From Jannaschia sp. S6380 (GTDB lineage: Bacteria; Pseudomonadota; Alphaproteobacteria; Rhodobacterales; Rhodobacteraceae): DNA of 64,000 bases. A program made the translations under genes and the position numbers. Below are positions 1 through 8,780 of the stretch, one piece after another. Positions within the stretch are counted from its first letter, which is position 1, and each line of letters starts with the position of its first letter. The stretch covers positions 392,501 to 456,500 of the forward strand of contig NZ_JALKAS010000002.1 of the NCBI RefSeq assembly GCF_023015695.1, in the 5' to 3' direction. Under the pieces are notes generated by a model. It saw only the letters and a list, made by a program, of their open reading frames with translations, ran no database searches and was not told where the DNA came from.

Positions 1-503
<503 letters not shown>

Positions 504-588
504 TGATCCAGTAGAAGCCATGCTTCATGGGTCGAGAGCGTACACACCGCAAGGTCGTGCCTGACTTGGAATTTCGATGGGCTTTTTC

Positions 589-707
<119 letters not shown>

Positions 708-743
708 AGAAAGCCCATCGCGTATCTCTCGAACGATGTTTTT

Positions 744-776
744 AAACGCCCTGCAGCTTCGGCTGCGGGGCGTTTT
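744..776 (+). terminator. Intrinsic terminator after 5S rRNA
   Basis: An 11-bp GC-rich stem (CGCCCTGCAGC / GCTGCGGGGCG, one wobble or mismatch) closes on a UUCG tetraloop at 758-761 and is followed by TTTT. A-rich sequence precedes it. This is a textbook intrinsic terminator 37 nt after 5S, so rrn transcription probably ends here, before the glycosyltransferase and tRNA-fMet. Confidence 0.88.
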
Positions 777-841
777 GTCGTTTGCGGTCGCGGGGCAGCG
801 CCGGTAACTGACGGGGATCGTCCTGACGACAGGAGCCATCC

Positions 842-1645
842 GTGCCGGACACCAAGCAGATCGTTTGCATGAAATGGGGAACGAAATACGGGCCGGAATA
901 CGTCAACCGGCTCTATGGCATGATCGCGCGCAACATCACGCCCCCGTTCAGCGTGACCGTCCTGACCGATGATCCGCGCGGTCTCCGCCCGGAGCTCCGA
1001 TCAGCGACCATCCCGGATGTCGGGGTCGACATGCCGAAGGGGGTGCCGGGCAAGTGGCCGAAATCGGCGCTGTGGGGTAAGGAACTCGCCGGACTGTCGG
1101 GGCCGGTCCTCTTCATGGATCTCGATGTCGTGGTGACCGGATCCCTCGACGATTTCTTCTCCCATGGCGATCCCGACGAGGTCATCCTGTCCCGCAATGC
1201 GGCAAAACCGTTTCACCGCCTGGGACAGACATCCCTGTTCCGGTTTCCGGTGGGCAAGCTGGCCCCTATGCAACAAAAGTTCCGCGACGACCCGCAGGGC
1301 ATGGGGGAGCGGTACCGGTACGAGCAGAATTACGTCACCCAAAATGCGCCTGGTGGCGTGACGTTCTGGCCGCGGCAGTGGGTTCGGCACTTTCGGATTC
1401 AATGTGTGCCGACCTTCCCGCTGAACTTCTTCCTGGCGCCGCCGAGGCCGCGGAATGCCCGGGTGGTCATTTTCGCCGGTCACCTGAACCCGCCGGACGC
1501 GATCGCCGGTCGCTGGAACCGCAAGGAGGAGGCACGAACGATCGGCCAGCACATTCGCCATGCCTTGACCGCGCGAAAGGGCTACAAAGGCTTGCGAAGC
1601 TATGTGAAACCGACGCCATGGGTCGCGGAGGCATGGCGCGAATGA
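842..1645 (+). CDS. Glycosyltransferase-like protein (GT-A fold, DxD motif)
   Basis: This 267-aa protein starts at a GTG six bases after a good ribosome-binding site (AGGAG, 831-835). A hydrophobic strand followed by DLD at residues 93-95 (VLFMDLDVVVTGSLDDFF) resembles the metal- and nucleotide-sugar-binding DxD of GT-A glycosyltransferases (GT8-like or capsule/LPS types). An EQNYVT segment near residue 160 and a C-terminal GH-NPP segment fit such enzymes. No signal peptide or membrane segment is evident, so it is probably a cytoplasmic enzyme acting on a surface glycan; the substrate is unknown. Its place between the 5S terminator and tRNA-fMet is unusual. Family assignment rests on motif shape only. 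Confidence 0.72.
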   Translation: MPDTKQIVCMKWGTKYGPEYVNRLYGMIARNITPPFSVTVLTDDPRGLRPELRSATIPDVGVDMPKGVPGKWPKSALWGKELAGLSGPVLFMDLDVVVTGSLDDFFSHGDPDEVILSRNAAKPFHRLGQTSLFRFPVGKLAPMQQKFRDDPQGMGERYRYEQNYVTQNAPGGVTFWPRQWVRHFRIQCVPTFPLNFFLAPPRPRNARVVIFAGHLNPPDAIAGRWNRKEEARTIGQHIRHALTARKGYKGLRSYVKPTPWVAEAWRE

Positions 1646-1725
1646 TTCCGCGACGGCAAGTCATCCTTTCGCGACGTGTGGGGCTTGAAGTCCGTCGCAT
1701 GCTTGAATAGATAGCCTTTCATTGG

Positions 1726-1802
<77 letters not shown>

Positions 1803-1815
1803 ACGCCTCCTATAA

Positions 1816-1840
1816 AACGCCCGCCCAACCGGCGGGCGTT
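1816..1840. terminator. Bidirectional terminator between tRNA-fMet and the leftward gene
   Basis: A perfect 10-bp stem (AACGCCCGCC / GGCGGGCGTT) closes on the loop CAACC at 1826-1830. On the + strand it is followed by the weak T-rich GTTGTTGTC. On the - strand it is followed by TTTTATA. It can end the tRNA transcript from the left and the small secreted-protein gene from the right. Confidence 0.82.
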
Positions 1841-1910
1841 GTTGTCAGTGCTGAAGCTCTCCGCATTCTCGTGCTCCGGGTTTCCTCGTAGCGCTTCGCC
1901 GCTCCGCCGA

Positions 1911-2279
1911 TCATCGACACAATAACCCAAGTCCGTCCTCGACGATCGACGCGATGCGAAGCATCTGGGATGGCGTCAGCAACTCTTCGCGCCGCTGCGC
2001 ATAAGCGGCTCTGGCGGCCTCGCCGGCAGCATTGGCGCTGACGTTGTTGCCGAGCCGGGGGCGCATGTAGTCGACGACCTGCCGACAAGCGGAATGGAGA
2101 GAACGCTTCGTGGCCCGCGGCAGGTTCGCGATCCAGGCTTCGGTGTCGATTTCGATACTGCAGCCGTCCTTCGCCGCCAGCGAAAGCCCGCGTGCGTCGG
2201 CGACCTGGCGGTCGAGTTCCGATGCCATGGCCGGGGCACCAAATCCAAGGGCGATGATGGCCGCGAGAAGAATGCGCAT
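1911..2279 (-). CDS. Small secreted protein of unknown function
   Basis: This 122-aa product has a clear Sec signal peptide (MRILLAAIIALGFGAPAMAS, cleavage predicted after AMA, near residue 19). Two cysteines remain in the mature part (CSIE near residue 40 and CRQVV near 65), plus a C-terminal CR, so a disulfide is possible. The mature part is mostly helical with no recognisable domain or catalytic motif. It lies convergent to tRNA-fMet across a shared terminator and about 120 bp from the stop of the LysR gene, read in the same direction. I do not recognise the family; a periplasmic location is the only inference. Confidence 0.65.
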   Translation of the reverse strand: MRILLAAIIALGFGAPAMASELDRQVADARGLSLAAKDGCSIEIDTEAWIANLPRATKRSLHSACRQVVDYMRPRLGNNVSANAAGEAARAAYAQRREELLTPSQMLRIASIVEDGLGLLCR

Positions 2280-2396
2280 CGGGGTCGGTTCCTGGTTCGG
2301 GCATCTCTGCTGTCGCGCATCACGATAGGAGAAGGGGCCTTGATATCATATGATGACCCGTCCGGCGGATGGTCTCCGCCACTGGGATAGCTTGCG

Positions 2397-3326
2397 TCAG
2401 CGATGAATTTGCCCGGCTCCGTGGTTCGAGGGGTCGTCCGTTCCATACGTCGATGCGAGGAAGTCGCAGAAGTTTACGAGAACGGCGGAGGGTTCGGCCA
2501 GCCGCCAGCAGGCGAAGCTCTCCAGCCGGGTTTCCAGATCGGCGATCGGACGGGCCACGACCCGGGCGTCGACGGTGGAGACCAGGGATTCCGGCATGAT
2601 GCTGACGCCCAGACCGCAGCTGACCAGACCGATGATCGCCCGGGATTCCGGTGCCGTCTGCACGACGGACGGGTCGAAGCCCGCCCGTTCGCAATACCGC
2701 CAGAGATGCCGGTTGTAGACGGCCCAGCGGTCCGGGTCGCCCATGACGAAAGCCTGCAACGCGAGATCGCGCAGCATGATCCGCGGGCTTTTCGCCAACT
2801 CGTGCGACGCCGGGAGGAGCGCCATGAAACCATCGGATTGTAGTGGCAGGGTCTCGAGATCGAGCTGCCGTCCGGGAGAGGTGACGATCGCCACGTCGAG
2901 CTGGCCCGCCTCCATCATTTCCATCTGCTGATCTGTGTAGCCCTGTACGAGGCGGATCGTGACATCGGGGGCGATGCGGCAAAACCCCTCGATGACGTCG
3001 GGCAGGCGACCGGCGATGACGGTGTCGGTATAGCCTATGGTCAGCGTCCCGGAGAGCCCGCGGGAGACCCGGCGCGTTTCATCGATGGCCGTTTCGAGCG
3101 CGTCCAGCGTGCGCGCGCATCCCTTCAGGAAGGATTGGCCCGCCGCGGTCAGCGCGACCTGCCGGTTCGAACGCGTGAAAAGCGCGGCGCCGACCTCCTC
3201 CTCAAGCTGCGAGATCGCGCGGCTCAGCGCGGGCTGCGTAATCCCGAGGGCCACCGCCGCGCGCCGAAAATTCAGCGTCGCCGCGAGGATCCGGAAATAG
3301 CGTAGCCGTCGTAGCCCCGTTTCCAT
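2397..3326 (-). CDS. LysR-family transcriptional regulator
   Basis: This 309-aa protein has the standard LTTR layout. An N-terminal winged helix-turn-helix (about residues 5-63, with RAAVALGITQPALSRAISQL) is followed by a linker helix and a periplasmic-binding-protein-like effector domain (about 90-295, starting LTIGYTD). It is divergent from the TRAP transporter and D-aminoacylase genes with 114 bp between the start codons, the usual arrangement for a LysR protein controlling its neighbour. A T-N11-A dyad sits just upstream of its own start. The inducer is not deducible; a TRAP substrate such as an N-acyl amino acid is a guess. The C-terminal tail (about 15 residues after DFLAS) is polar and probably unstructured. 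Confidence 0.9.
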   Translation of the reverse strand: METGLRRLRYFRILAATLNFRRAAVALGITQPALSRAISQLEEEVGAALFTRSNRQVALTAAGQSFLKGCARTLDALETAIDETRRVSRGLSGTLTIGYTDTVIAGRLPDVIEGFCRIAPDVTIRLVQGYTDQQMEMMEAGQLDVAIVTSPGRQLDLETLPLQSDGFMALLPASHELAKSPRIMLRDLALQAFVMGDPDRWAVYNRHLWRYCERAGFDPSVVQTAPESRAIIGLVSCGLGVSIMPESLVSTVDARVVARPIADLETRLESFACWRLAEPSAVLVNFCDFLASTYGTDDPSNHGAGQIHR

Positions 3327-3339
3327 GGAGCCCCCGTAC

Positions 3340-3356
3340 GATGCCCTCTAGGCATC
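3340..3356. promoter_or_regulatory. Candidate LysR operator (T-N11-A dyad)
   Basis: GATGCC-CTCTA-GGCATC is a perfect 6-bp-arm dyad with a 5-nt spacer. It contains T3342 and A3354 separated by 11 nt, matching the general LTTR T-N11-A recognition pattern. It lies 13 bp upstream of the LysR start codon and 84 bp upstream of dctP, suited to autoregulation and divergent activation. Binding is inferred. Confidence 0.5.
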
Positions 3357-3440
3357 ATTAGACGTCGAAGTTTGAATTATGCAACTTGTCTGACGCCGCG
3401 TAACCTTTCGGCAACACAGAAGAGGAACAGGGAACACACG

Positions 3441-4436
3441 ATGATGAATGCCATGACATCCGCCTCGCGCCTCGCCTGCGCCGCCATCCTTCTCGCGGCA
3501 CCGGTCGCCGCGCAGGAGAAGACGATGAATGTCGGATTCTCGACGCCGCTCGACTCCGACTACGGCGTGCTCGCCTCTCGTTTTGAGGAGTTGGTGGAAG
3601 AGTATACCGACGGCGCCATCGACGTGAAGCTGCGCTGCTGCGGCCAGATCGCGTCCGAGGACGACGCGTTCAAGGCAATGCAGCTCGGCACCGTCGACGC
3701 CTATTTCGTCTCCCAGAACAACGTCTCGCCGCACTGGCCGCTGATGGACGTTTTCGTGCTGCCCTACACGTTCGAGGACACCGACCACCTGGTCGCGGTC
3801 GCCGGCGGACCTGTCGGCGACACCATCCGCGAACAGCTCCGGGAAGCCACCAGCGTCCACCTGCTGACCTTCGGCGGCCCGAGCTACCGCGACTTCTTCA
3901 ATTCCGAGCGCCCCGTCGAGACCATGGCGGACATGGAGGGGCTGAAGATCCGCGTGCCTAAGAACGAGGTCATGCTCGCCACCTTCGAGGCCTTCGGCGC
4001 CGAGCCGGTCCCGCTGGCCTGGTCCGAGACCCCGACCGCGCTCCAGACCGGCACGATCGACGGCGGCGACAACGGCACCAACGTCATCCAGGAGATGAAG
4101 TTCTACGAATTCGCGCCCTACCTGACGGTGCTCGACCACTTCGCGGGTTTCGCACCTCTCCTGGCTTCGGACCGGTTCATGTCGGGCCTCGACGACGCGC
4201 AGCGCGAGGCGGTGATGCGCGCCGCACGCGAGGCGGGCGAGTTCCACACAGAATACATGATCGGCCGCATCGAGGAGGTGCGCGAGTGGCTCTCGACCGA
4301 GGGCGGCATGTCGATCACGCGTCCCGATCGCGCGGCCTTCATCGAGGCCGCGCAGACCGTTCAGGAATCGTTCGCCGCCGAGCGCGGCGAGGATTTCAAG
4401 GCGCTGCTCGACGAAATCCGCGCCGCCGCCGACTGA
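3441..4436 (+). CDS. dctP: TRAP transporter solute-binding protein (DctP family)
   Basis: This 331-aa periplasmic binding protein starts at ATG-ATG after AGAGGAACAGGGAA. A signal peptide (about residues 1-25, ending APVAAQ) is followed by the DctP fold. Recognisable stretches are the substrate-organising segment MEGLKIRVPKNEVMLATFEAFGAEPVPL (given here as a named region, about residues 165-192) and the ALQTGTIDGGDN motif that follows. Two adjacent cysteines (RCCGQ, near residue 70) are unusual in the family. It is the first gene of a dctP-dctQ-dctM operon with 59 bp to the next gene. Downstream coupling to an N-acyl-D-amino-acid amidohydrolase suggests the ligand, but ligand class cannot be read from sequence alone. 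Confidence 0.9.
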   Translation: MMNAMTSASRLACAAILLAAPVAAQEKTMNVGFSTPLDSDYGVLASRFEELVEEYTDGAIDVKLRCCGQIASEDDAFKAMQLGTVDAYFVSQNNVSPHWPLMDVFVLPYTFEDTDHLVAVAGGPVGDTIREQLREATSVHLLTFGGPSYRDFFNSERPVETMADMEGLKIRVPKNEVMLATFEAFGAEPVPLAWSETPTALQTGTIDGGDNGTNVIQEMKFYEFAPYLTVLDHFAGFAPLLASDRFMSGLDDAQREAVMRAAREAGEFHTEYMIGRIEEVREWLSTEGGMSITRPDRAAFIEAAQTVQESFAAERGEDFKALLDEIRAAAD

Positions 4437-4495
4437 CGACGGCGCAGATGGGGGCCTTCCCGGTCCCCATCGCCCGCTTTTGCGGAGATCCCCGG

Positions 4496-5023
4496 ATGAA
4501 GCGATATCTCGGTCCGCTCGAACGGCATTTCGAAGAGGCCGTCTGCTGCATCGCCCTGTCGGTGATGGCGATCTGCGTCTTCCTACAGGTCATCATGCGC
4601 TACGTCTTCGGATCGGCGCTGCAATGGAGCGAGGAAATCGCCGCCATCGCGATGGTCTGGGCGGTCTACATGGGCGCTTCGCTCTGCGTGCGCGAGCGAT
4701 TTCACATCCGCATCATGGCCGGGATCATGCTGCTGCCTCAACCGATCACCAAGGCGTTCGTGCTGCTCGCCGACCTGATGGCGGCGGCCTACTGCGTCAT
4801 GATGCTGATCGTCTCATGGCAGTATCTGGCGGTGCTGGCGCGGTTCACGTCGCGCACGCCCAGCCTCGGCATCGACGAGTTCTACCCCCAGAGTATCCTG
4901 GTGATCGGCTACACGCTGATCCTTCTGCGTCTCGTCCAGATCTACGTGATATGGGCGCGCGGCGGGGGGCGGGGCGTGCCGGGGATGCGCGCCGAGCACG
5001 AGGACACGGGCGAGATGCGATGA
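4496..5023 (+). CDS. dctQ: TRAP transporter small permease (DctQ family)
   Basis: This 175-aa inner-membrane protein has four predicted membrane segments (about residues 15-37, 48-68, 86-108 and 128-150). It includes the DctQ signature around QVIMRYVFGSALQWSEEIA, a conserved R-Y-x-F and W-[ST]-EE region near residues 34-46. The start is the ATG after GGAGATCCCCGG. It ends with an ATGA overlap into dctM, so the two permease subunits are probably translationally coupled. DctQ forms the transmembrane complex with DctM and is needed for Na+-driven uptake of the ligand delivered by DctP. Confidence 0.9.
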   Translation: MKRYLGPLERHFEEAVCCIALSVMAICVFLQVIMRYVFGSALQWSEEIAAIAMVWAVYMGASLCVRERFHIRIMAGIMLLPQPITKAFVLLADLMAAAYCVMMLIVSWQYLAVLARFTSRTPSLGIDEFYPQSILVIGYTLILLRLVQIYVIWARGGGRGVPGMRAEHEDTGEMR

Positions 5024-6309
5024 ACGAACTCGTCCTCCTCGCCATCGTCTTTGTCGCGCTGACGCTGATCGGCGCGCCGCTCTTCGCCGCCGTGGGCCTG
5101 ACGACGTTCCTGGCGCTCTTCCTGATCGACATCCCCTACACTCTGATGGCGCAGACGGGCTACACGAGCCTCACACCTTTCCCGCTGCTGACGATCCCGC
5201 TCTTCGTGCTGGCCGGCCGGCTGATGGAGACCGGGGGCATGGGCACGCGGCTCATCGGGGTGGCGACGTCGCTCGTGGGCTCCTACCGGGGCAGCCTTGG
5301 GCTGGTGACAGTGTTCGCCTGCATGCTCTTCGCCGCGCTTTCGGGCTCGGGGCCCGCGACCACGGCGGCCATCGGCTCGATCACTGTGCCGGCAATGCAG
5401 AAGGACGATTATCCGACCCCCTTCGCCGCCGCCATCGCCGCCGCGGCCGGCGCGCTCGGCAGTCTCATTCCGCCTTCGAACCTGATGATCATCTACGGCC
5501 TTGTCTCCGAGACGTCGATCCCGCGCCTGTTCCTCGCGGGGTTCATCCCCGGCGTCATCGTCACCGCGCTGCTGATGGTGACGGTCTATCTGATCGCACG
5601 GCGGCACGACTACGGCGGCGGTGGCGAGGCGTTCTCCTGGGGGCCGGCGCGGCGGGCGGCCTGGGACGGCAAATGGGCCATCGGCGCGCCGCTCCTGATC
5701 CTGGGCGGCATCTATTCGGGTGCGTTCACGCCGACCGAGGCCGCATCGGTCGCGGTCTTCTACGCCCTTTTCGTCGGCGTCGTGGTCCACAGGGAACTGA
5801 CCGTCCGCAAGGTGATCGAGGCGCTGCGCTTCACCGCCCTGATGACGGGGCTTCTGATCCTGCTGACGCCGACGCTGGCCTTCGGTCAGCTCTCGGCGTT
5901 CTACGACGTGCCGGCGGCGGTCGAGGCGCTGATCACGTCCTTCACCACCAACGTCTATGTCGTGCTGATCCTGATCGCGATCTTCTACATCATCATCGGC
6001 ACCTTCATGGAGAGCCTGGCGCAGATCATCCTGTTCACCGCGGTGTTCCTGCCGCTGGTGACGTCGCTGGGCGTCGATCCCGTGGCCTTCGGCATCCTGA
6101 CCGTCATCACCTGCGAGATCGGCTTCCTGACGCCGCCGCTGGGCGGCAACCTCAACGTGGCGGCACGCATCTCTGGAATCTCGATCGAGGCGGTGTCGGT
6201 GGCCGTCCTGCCGTTCATCCTCGCCTACTGTCTTGGTCTGCTGATCCTGATCTTCATCCCCGAGCTATCGCTGTGGTTGCCGAACCTGTTCTACGGCCCC
6301 GCGCGCTGA
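5020..6309 (+). CDS. dctM: TRAP transporter large permease (DctM family)
   Basis: This 429-aa polytopic membrane protein has about 11-12 predicted segments and family-typical glycine and serine motifs: AALSGSGPATTAAIGSI near residues 103-119, IPPSNLMIIYG near 153 and GILTVITCEIGFLTPPLGGN near 355. It is the ion-coupled translocation subunit of the TRAP system. The start codon overlaps the dctQ stop (ATGA). The amidohydrolase gene begins 22 bp downstream and probably belongs to the same operon, linking uptake to cytoplasmic hydrolysis. Confidence 0.93.
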   Translation: MNELVLLAIVFVALTLIGAPLFAAVGLTTFLALFLIDIPYTLMAQTGYTSLTPFPLLTIPLFVLAGRLMETGGMGTRLIGVATSLVGSYRGSLGLVTVFACMLFAALSGSGPATTAAIGSITVPAMQKDDYPTPFAAAIAAAAGALGSLIPPSNLMIIYGLVSETSIPRLFLAGFIPGVIVTALLMVTVYLIARRHDYGGGGEAFSWGPARRAAWDGKWAIGAPLLILGGIYSGAFTPTEAASVAVFYALFVGVVVHRELTVRKVIEALRFTALMTGLLILLTPTLAFGQLSAFYDVPAAVEALITSFTTNVYVVLILIAIFYIIIGTFMESLAQIILFTAVFLPLVTSLGVDPVAFGILTVITCEIGFLTPPLGGNLNVAARISGISIEAVSVAVLPFILAYCLGLLILIFIPELSLWLPNLFYGPAR

Positions 6310-6331
6310 GCCCCGTACGAAAGGACCCCCC

Positions 6332-7924
6332 ATGCTCGACACGATCCTCGCAGGCGGCCTCCTCCATGACGGCACGGGGGGCGATCCCGTCCGAACCGAT
6401 ATCGGCATCGAAGGCGGTCGTATCGCCGCCATCGGGGATCTGTCCGAGGCCGACGCCGAGACGCGGGTCGATCTGGGCGGCCTTGCCGTCGCGCCGGGGT
6501 TCATCGACCTGCACACCCATTCGGACTTCACGCTGATGGCCGACGGCCGCGCGCAGAGCCAGGTCCATCAGGGCGTCACGACCGAGGTAATCGGCCAATG
6601 CGGCTTCTCCGCGGCCCCTGCGCGCCGTCCCGAGGACGCCAAGATAATGTCGCCCGGCTTTACCGAAGGCATGGTCGACATCGACTGGTCCAGCTTCGGC
6701 GAGTATCTTGACCACTTGGATGCCATGCCGCTGGGCGTGAACGTCGCGGCCTTCGTCGGCCACGGATCGGTCCACCGCGCCGTCCTCGGCGACGCGCTGC
6801 GGCCCGCCGACGACGAGGAGCTGGACCGGATGAAGGCGCTCGTCGACGAGAGCATCGACGGCGGCGCCTACGGGTTCTCGACCGGGCTGGAATACTGGCC
6901 CGGCAGCCTTGCCAGCCCCGAGCAGATCACCGAGCTTGTCTCGGTCGCCGCGCGGCGTGAGGTGCTCTACGCGACGCATGTGCGCAATCGCGACGTGCAT
7001 TACGACATCGGCTTCGGCGAGGCGATCTCCTGCGCACGGGCCGCGGGCGCCCGACTCCAGATCAGTCACATCCAGCCCAAACACGGCGCGCCGGACTGGG
7101 CCATGGAGCATTCGATCGAGATGGTGGAGGGCGCCAAGTCGCACGGCGTCGACATCGCCTACGACGTGATCCCGCACGACTGGTCGCATACCCGCGTCAT
7201 GGCGATCATGCCGCAATGGGCGCAGGAGGGGGGCGTCGCGGCCGTGATGGCCCGCCTGAAGGACAAGGCCACGCGCGAGAAGATCAAGGCCAACCGGCGG
7301 CCGATGTGGCGGCTCGTTCTCGACGATGGCTGGCACCGGATCGTGCTGATGCAATCGGCCCGCAACCCGGACCTCGTCGGCCTGACCTTCGCCGAGATCG
7401 GGGCGCGGCGTGGCGTCGACCCCTACGATGCGGCCCTCGACCTGCTGATCGAGGAAGGGGACGAGATGGCGCACCTGATGTGGACGTCGCAGAGCTTCTC
7501 GGAAGATCAGATCCGCCTCGCCATCGCGCAGCCCGATTGCGCGATCATCTCGGACACCCTGGCGCTCGCGCCCGAAGGCTGCCTCAAGCACCATATCGGC
7601 TCTCTCTCGGGCTATGGATGGGCCGCGCGTTTCCTGCAGCACTACGTCCGCGACCACGGCGTGCTGACGCTGACCGAAGGCGTTCGGCGGTTGACCTCGC
7701 TGCCCGCCGAACGGCTCGGGCTCCGGGATCGCGGCACGATCCGCGAAGGTGCCTGGGCCGACATCACCGTGTTCGACGCCGAACAGATCGAAAGCCATTG
7801 CGACGTCGAGGCCCCGCGCCGCTTCGCCACGGGGATCGCGCATGTCCTCGTCAACGGGATCTTTTCGATGCGGGACGGAGAGCGGACGGCACAGGATGGC
7901 GGCAGGGTTCTGCGCTCGCACTGA
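6332..7924 (+). CDS. N-acyl-D-amino-acid deacylase / D-aminoacylase-type amidohydrolase
   Basis: This 530-aa amidohydrolase-superfamily enzyme has a small N-terminal beta-domain, then the metal motif HTHSDF (H61, H63), the bridging cysteine C90 in GQCGFS, and further His ligands at H216 (ATHVRN) and H246 (ISHIQ). This set (His-x-His, Cys, His, His) is the pattern of D-aminoacylases, which hydrolyse N-acyl-D-amino acids; D-hydantoinases carry a carboxylated lysine instead. The C-terminal LGLRDRGTIREGAWADITVFD is the usual beta-domain return. It sits 22 bp after dctM, so it probably processes the TRAP substrate. Exact specificity (N-acyl-D-Glu, D-Asp or other) is open. The gene ends convergent with znuB. 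Confidence 0.85.
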   Translation: MLDTILAGGLLHDGTGGDPVRTDIGIEGGRIAAIGDLSEADAETRVDLGGLAVAPGFIDLHTHSDFTLMADGRAQSQVHQGVTTEVIGQCGFSAAPARRPEDAKIMSPGFTEGMVDIDWSSFGEYLDHLDAMPLGVNVAAFVGHGSVHRAVLGDALRPADDEELDRMKALVDESIDGGAYGFSTGLEYWPGSLASPEQITELVSVAARREVLYATHVRNRDVHYDIGFGEAISCARAAGARLQISHIQPKHGAPDWAMEHSIEMVEGAKSHGVDIAYDVIPHDWSHTRVMAIMPQWAQEGGVAAVMARLKDKATREKIKANRRPMWRLVLDDGWHRIVLMQSARNPDLVGLTFAEIGARRGVDPYDAALDLLIEEGDEMAHLMWTSQSFSEDQIRLAIAQPDCAIISDTLALAPEGCLKHHIGSLSGYGWAARFLQHYVRDHGVLTLTEGVRRLTSLPAERLGLRDRGTIREGAWADITVFDAEQIESHCDVEAPRRFATGIAHVLVNGIFSMRDGERTAQDGGRVLRSH

Positions 7925-7982
7925 CCCGCCGGGGGCCGGGCGGATCGATAGGTTTGGGCTTGGCCGGAAGTGCCCTTCCGCG

Positions 7983-8780
7983 CTATCGGCGAAGGACGAA
8001 TGACAGCGGTATTCCCAGAACGAAGGCCGCGGTGGCCGTGCAGACGATGCTCGGCCCCGTCGGCGTATCGAACTGCCAGGACATCCAGACCCCGATCATC
8101 GCCGAGGCCCCCGCGAGCCCCGTCGCGACGACGGCCATGCCCTCCGGCGTCGCGGCGAACCTTCGCGCCGTGGCGGCGGGGATGAGAAGGAGCGCCGCGA
8201 TCAGCAGGACGCCGACGACCTTGATCGCGACCGCGACCACGATGGCGAGGGCCAGCGTCAGAACCAGACGTTCGCGGTCGGGCCGGATGCCGGCCGCATG
8301 GGCCAGCTCGGCCCCGAGCGTCGCCGTCAGCAACGGTGTCCAGCGCCAGGCGAGCAGCGCCGTCACGAGGAGCGCGCCGACCCAGATCGTGACCAGGTCA
8401 CCGCGGCTGACGGCCAGGATGTCGCCGAAGAGGTAGCTGGTCAGGTCGATGCGGACGCCTGGCAGGAAAGAGATCGCGACGAGGCTGATTGCCAGCCCGG
8501 AATGGGCCATGACCCCCAGGAGGGTATCGCTGGTCAAGCCCCGCTCGGCGAGGCCCGCGATGGCCGATGCCATCGCGAGCGCGACAAGCAATATTCCCGC
8601 GGTGACGGGAACTTCGGTCATGAGGGCCAGCGCCACGCCCAGAAGCGATGCGTGCGCCGTGGCGTCACCGAAATAGGCCATGCGGCGCCAGACGACGAAG
8701 CAACCGAGTGGTCCCGCCGCCACCGCCACGCCGAGACCGGCCAATGCGGCCCGGATCAGAAAGCTGTCGAAGATCGTCAT
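7983..8780 (-). CDS. znuB: Zinc ABC transporter permease ZnuB
   Basis: This 265-aa integral membrane protein of the ABC-3 metal permease family has about eight hydrophobic segments. The N-terminal region contains the conserved LGCFVVWRRMAYFGDATAHASLLGVAL (about residues 24-50). It includes the H-A-x-L element seen in Znu/Mnt permeases. It is the third gene of zur-znuC-znuB, all joined by ATGA overlaps (znuC stop and znuB start share 8777-8780). It pairs with ZnuC and the divergently encoded ZnuA for high-affinity Zn uptake. Manganese or iron cannot be fully excluded for the family, but zur and the His-rich ZnuA point to zinc. Confidence 0.93.
   Translation of the reverse strand: MTIFDSFLIRAALAGLGVAVAAGPLGCFVVWRRMAYFGDATAHASLLGVALALMTEVPVTAGILLVALAMASAIAGLAERGLTSDTLLGVMAHSGLAISLVAISFLPGVRIDLTSYLFGDILAVSRGDLVTIWVGALLVTALLAWRWTPLLTATLGAELAHAAGIRPDRERLVLTLALAIVVAVAIKVVGVLLIAALLLIPAATARRFAATPEGMAVVATGLAGASAMIGVWMSWQFDTPTGPSIVCTATAAFVLGIPLSFVLRR

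Noticed and set aside
1378..1710. Open frame of 110 codons overlapping the 3' half of the glycosyltransferase gene
   Set aside because: It is out of frame with a gene that has a good ribosome-binding site and a recognisable DxD motif. Its product has no features of its own.
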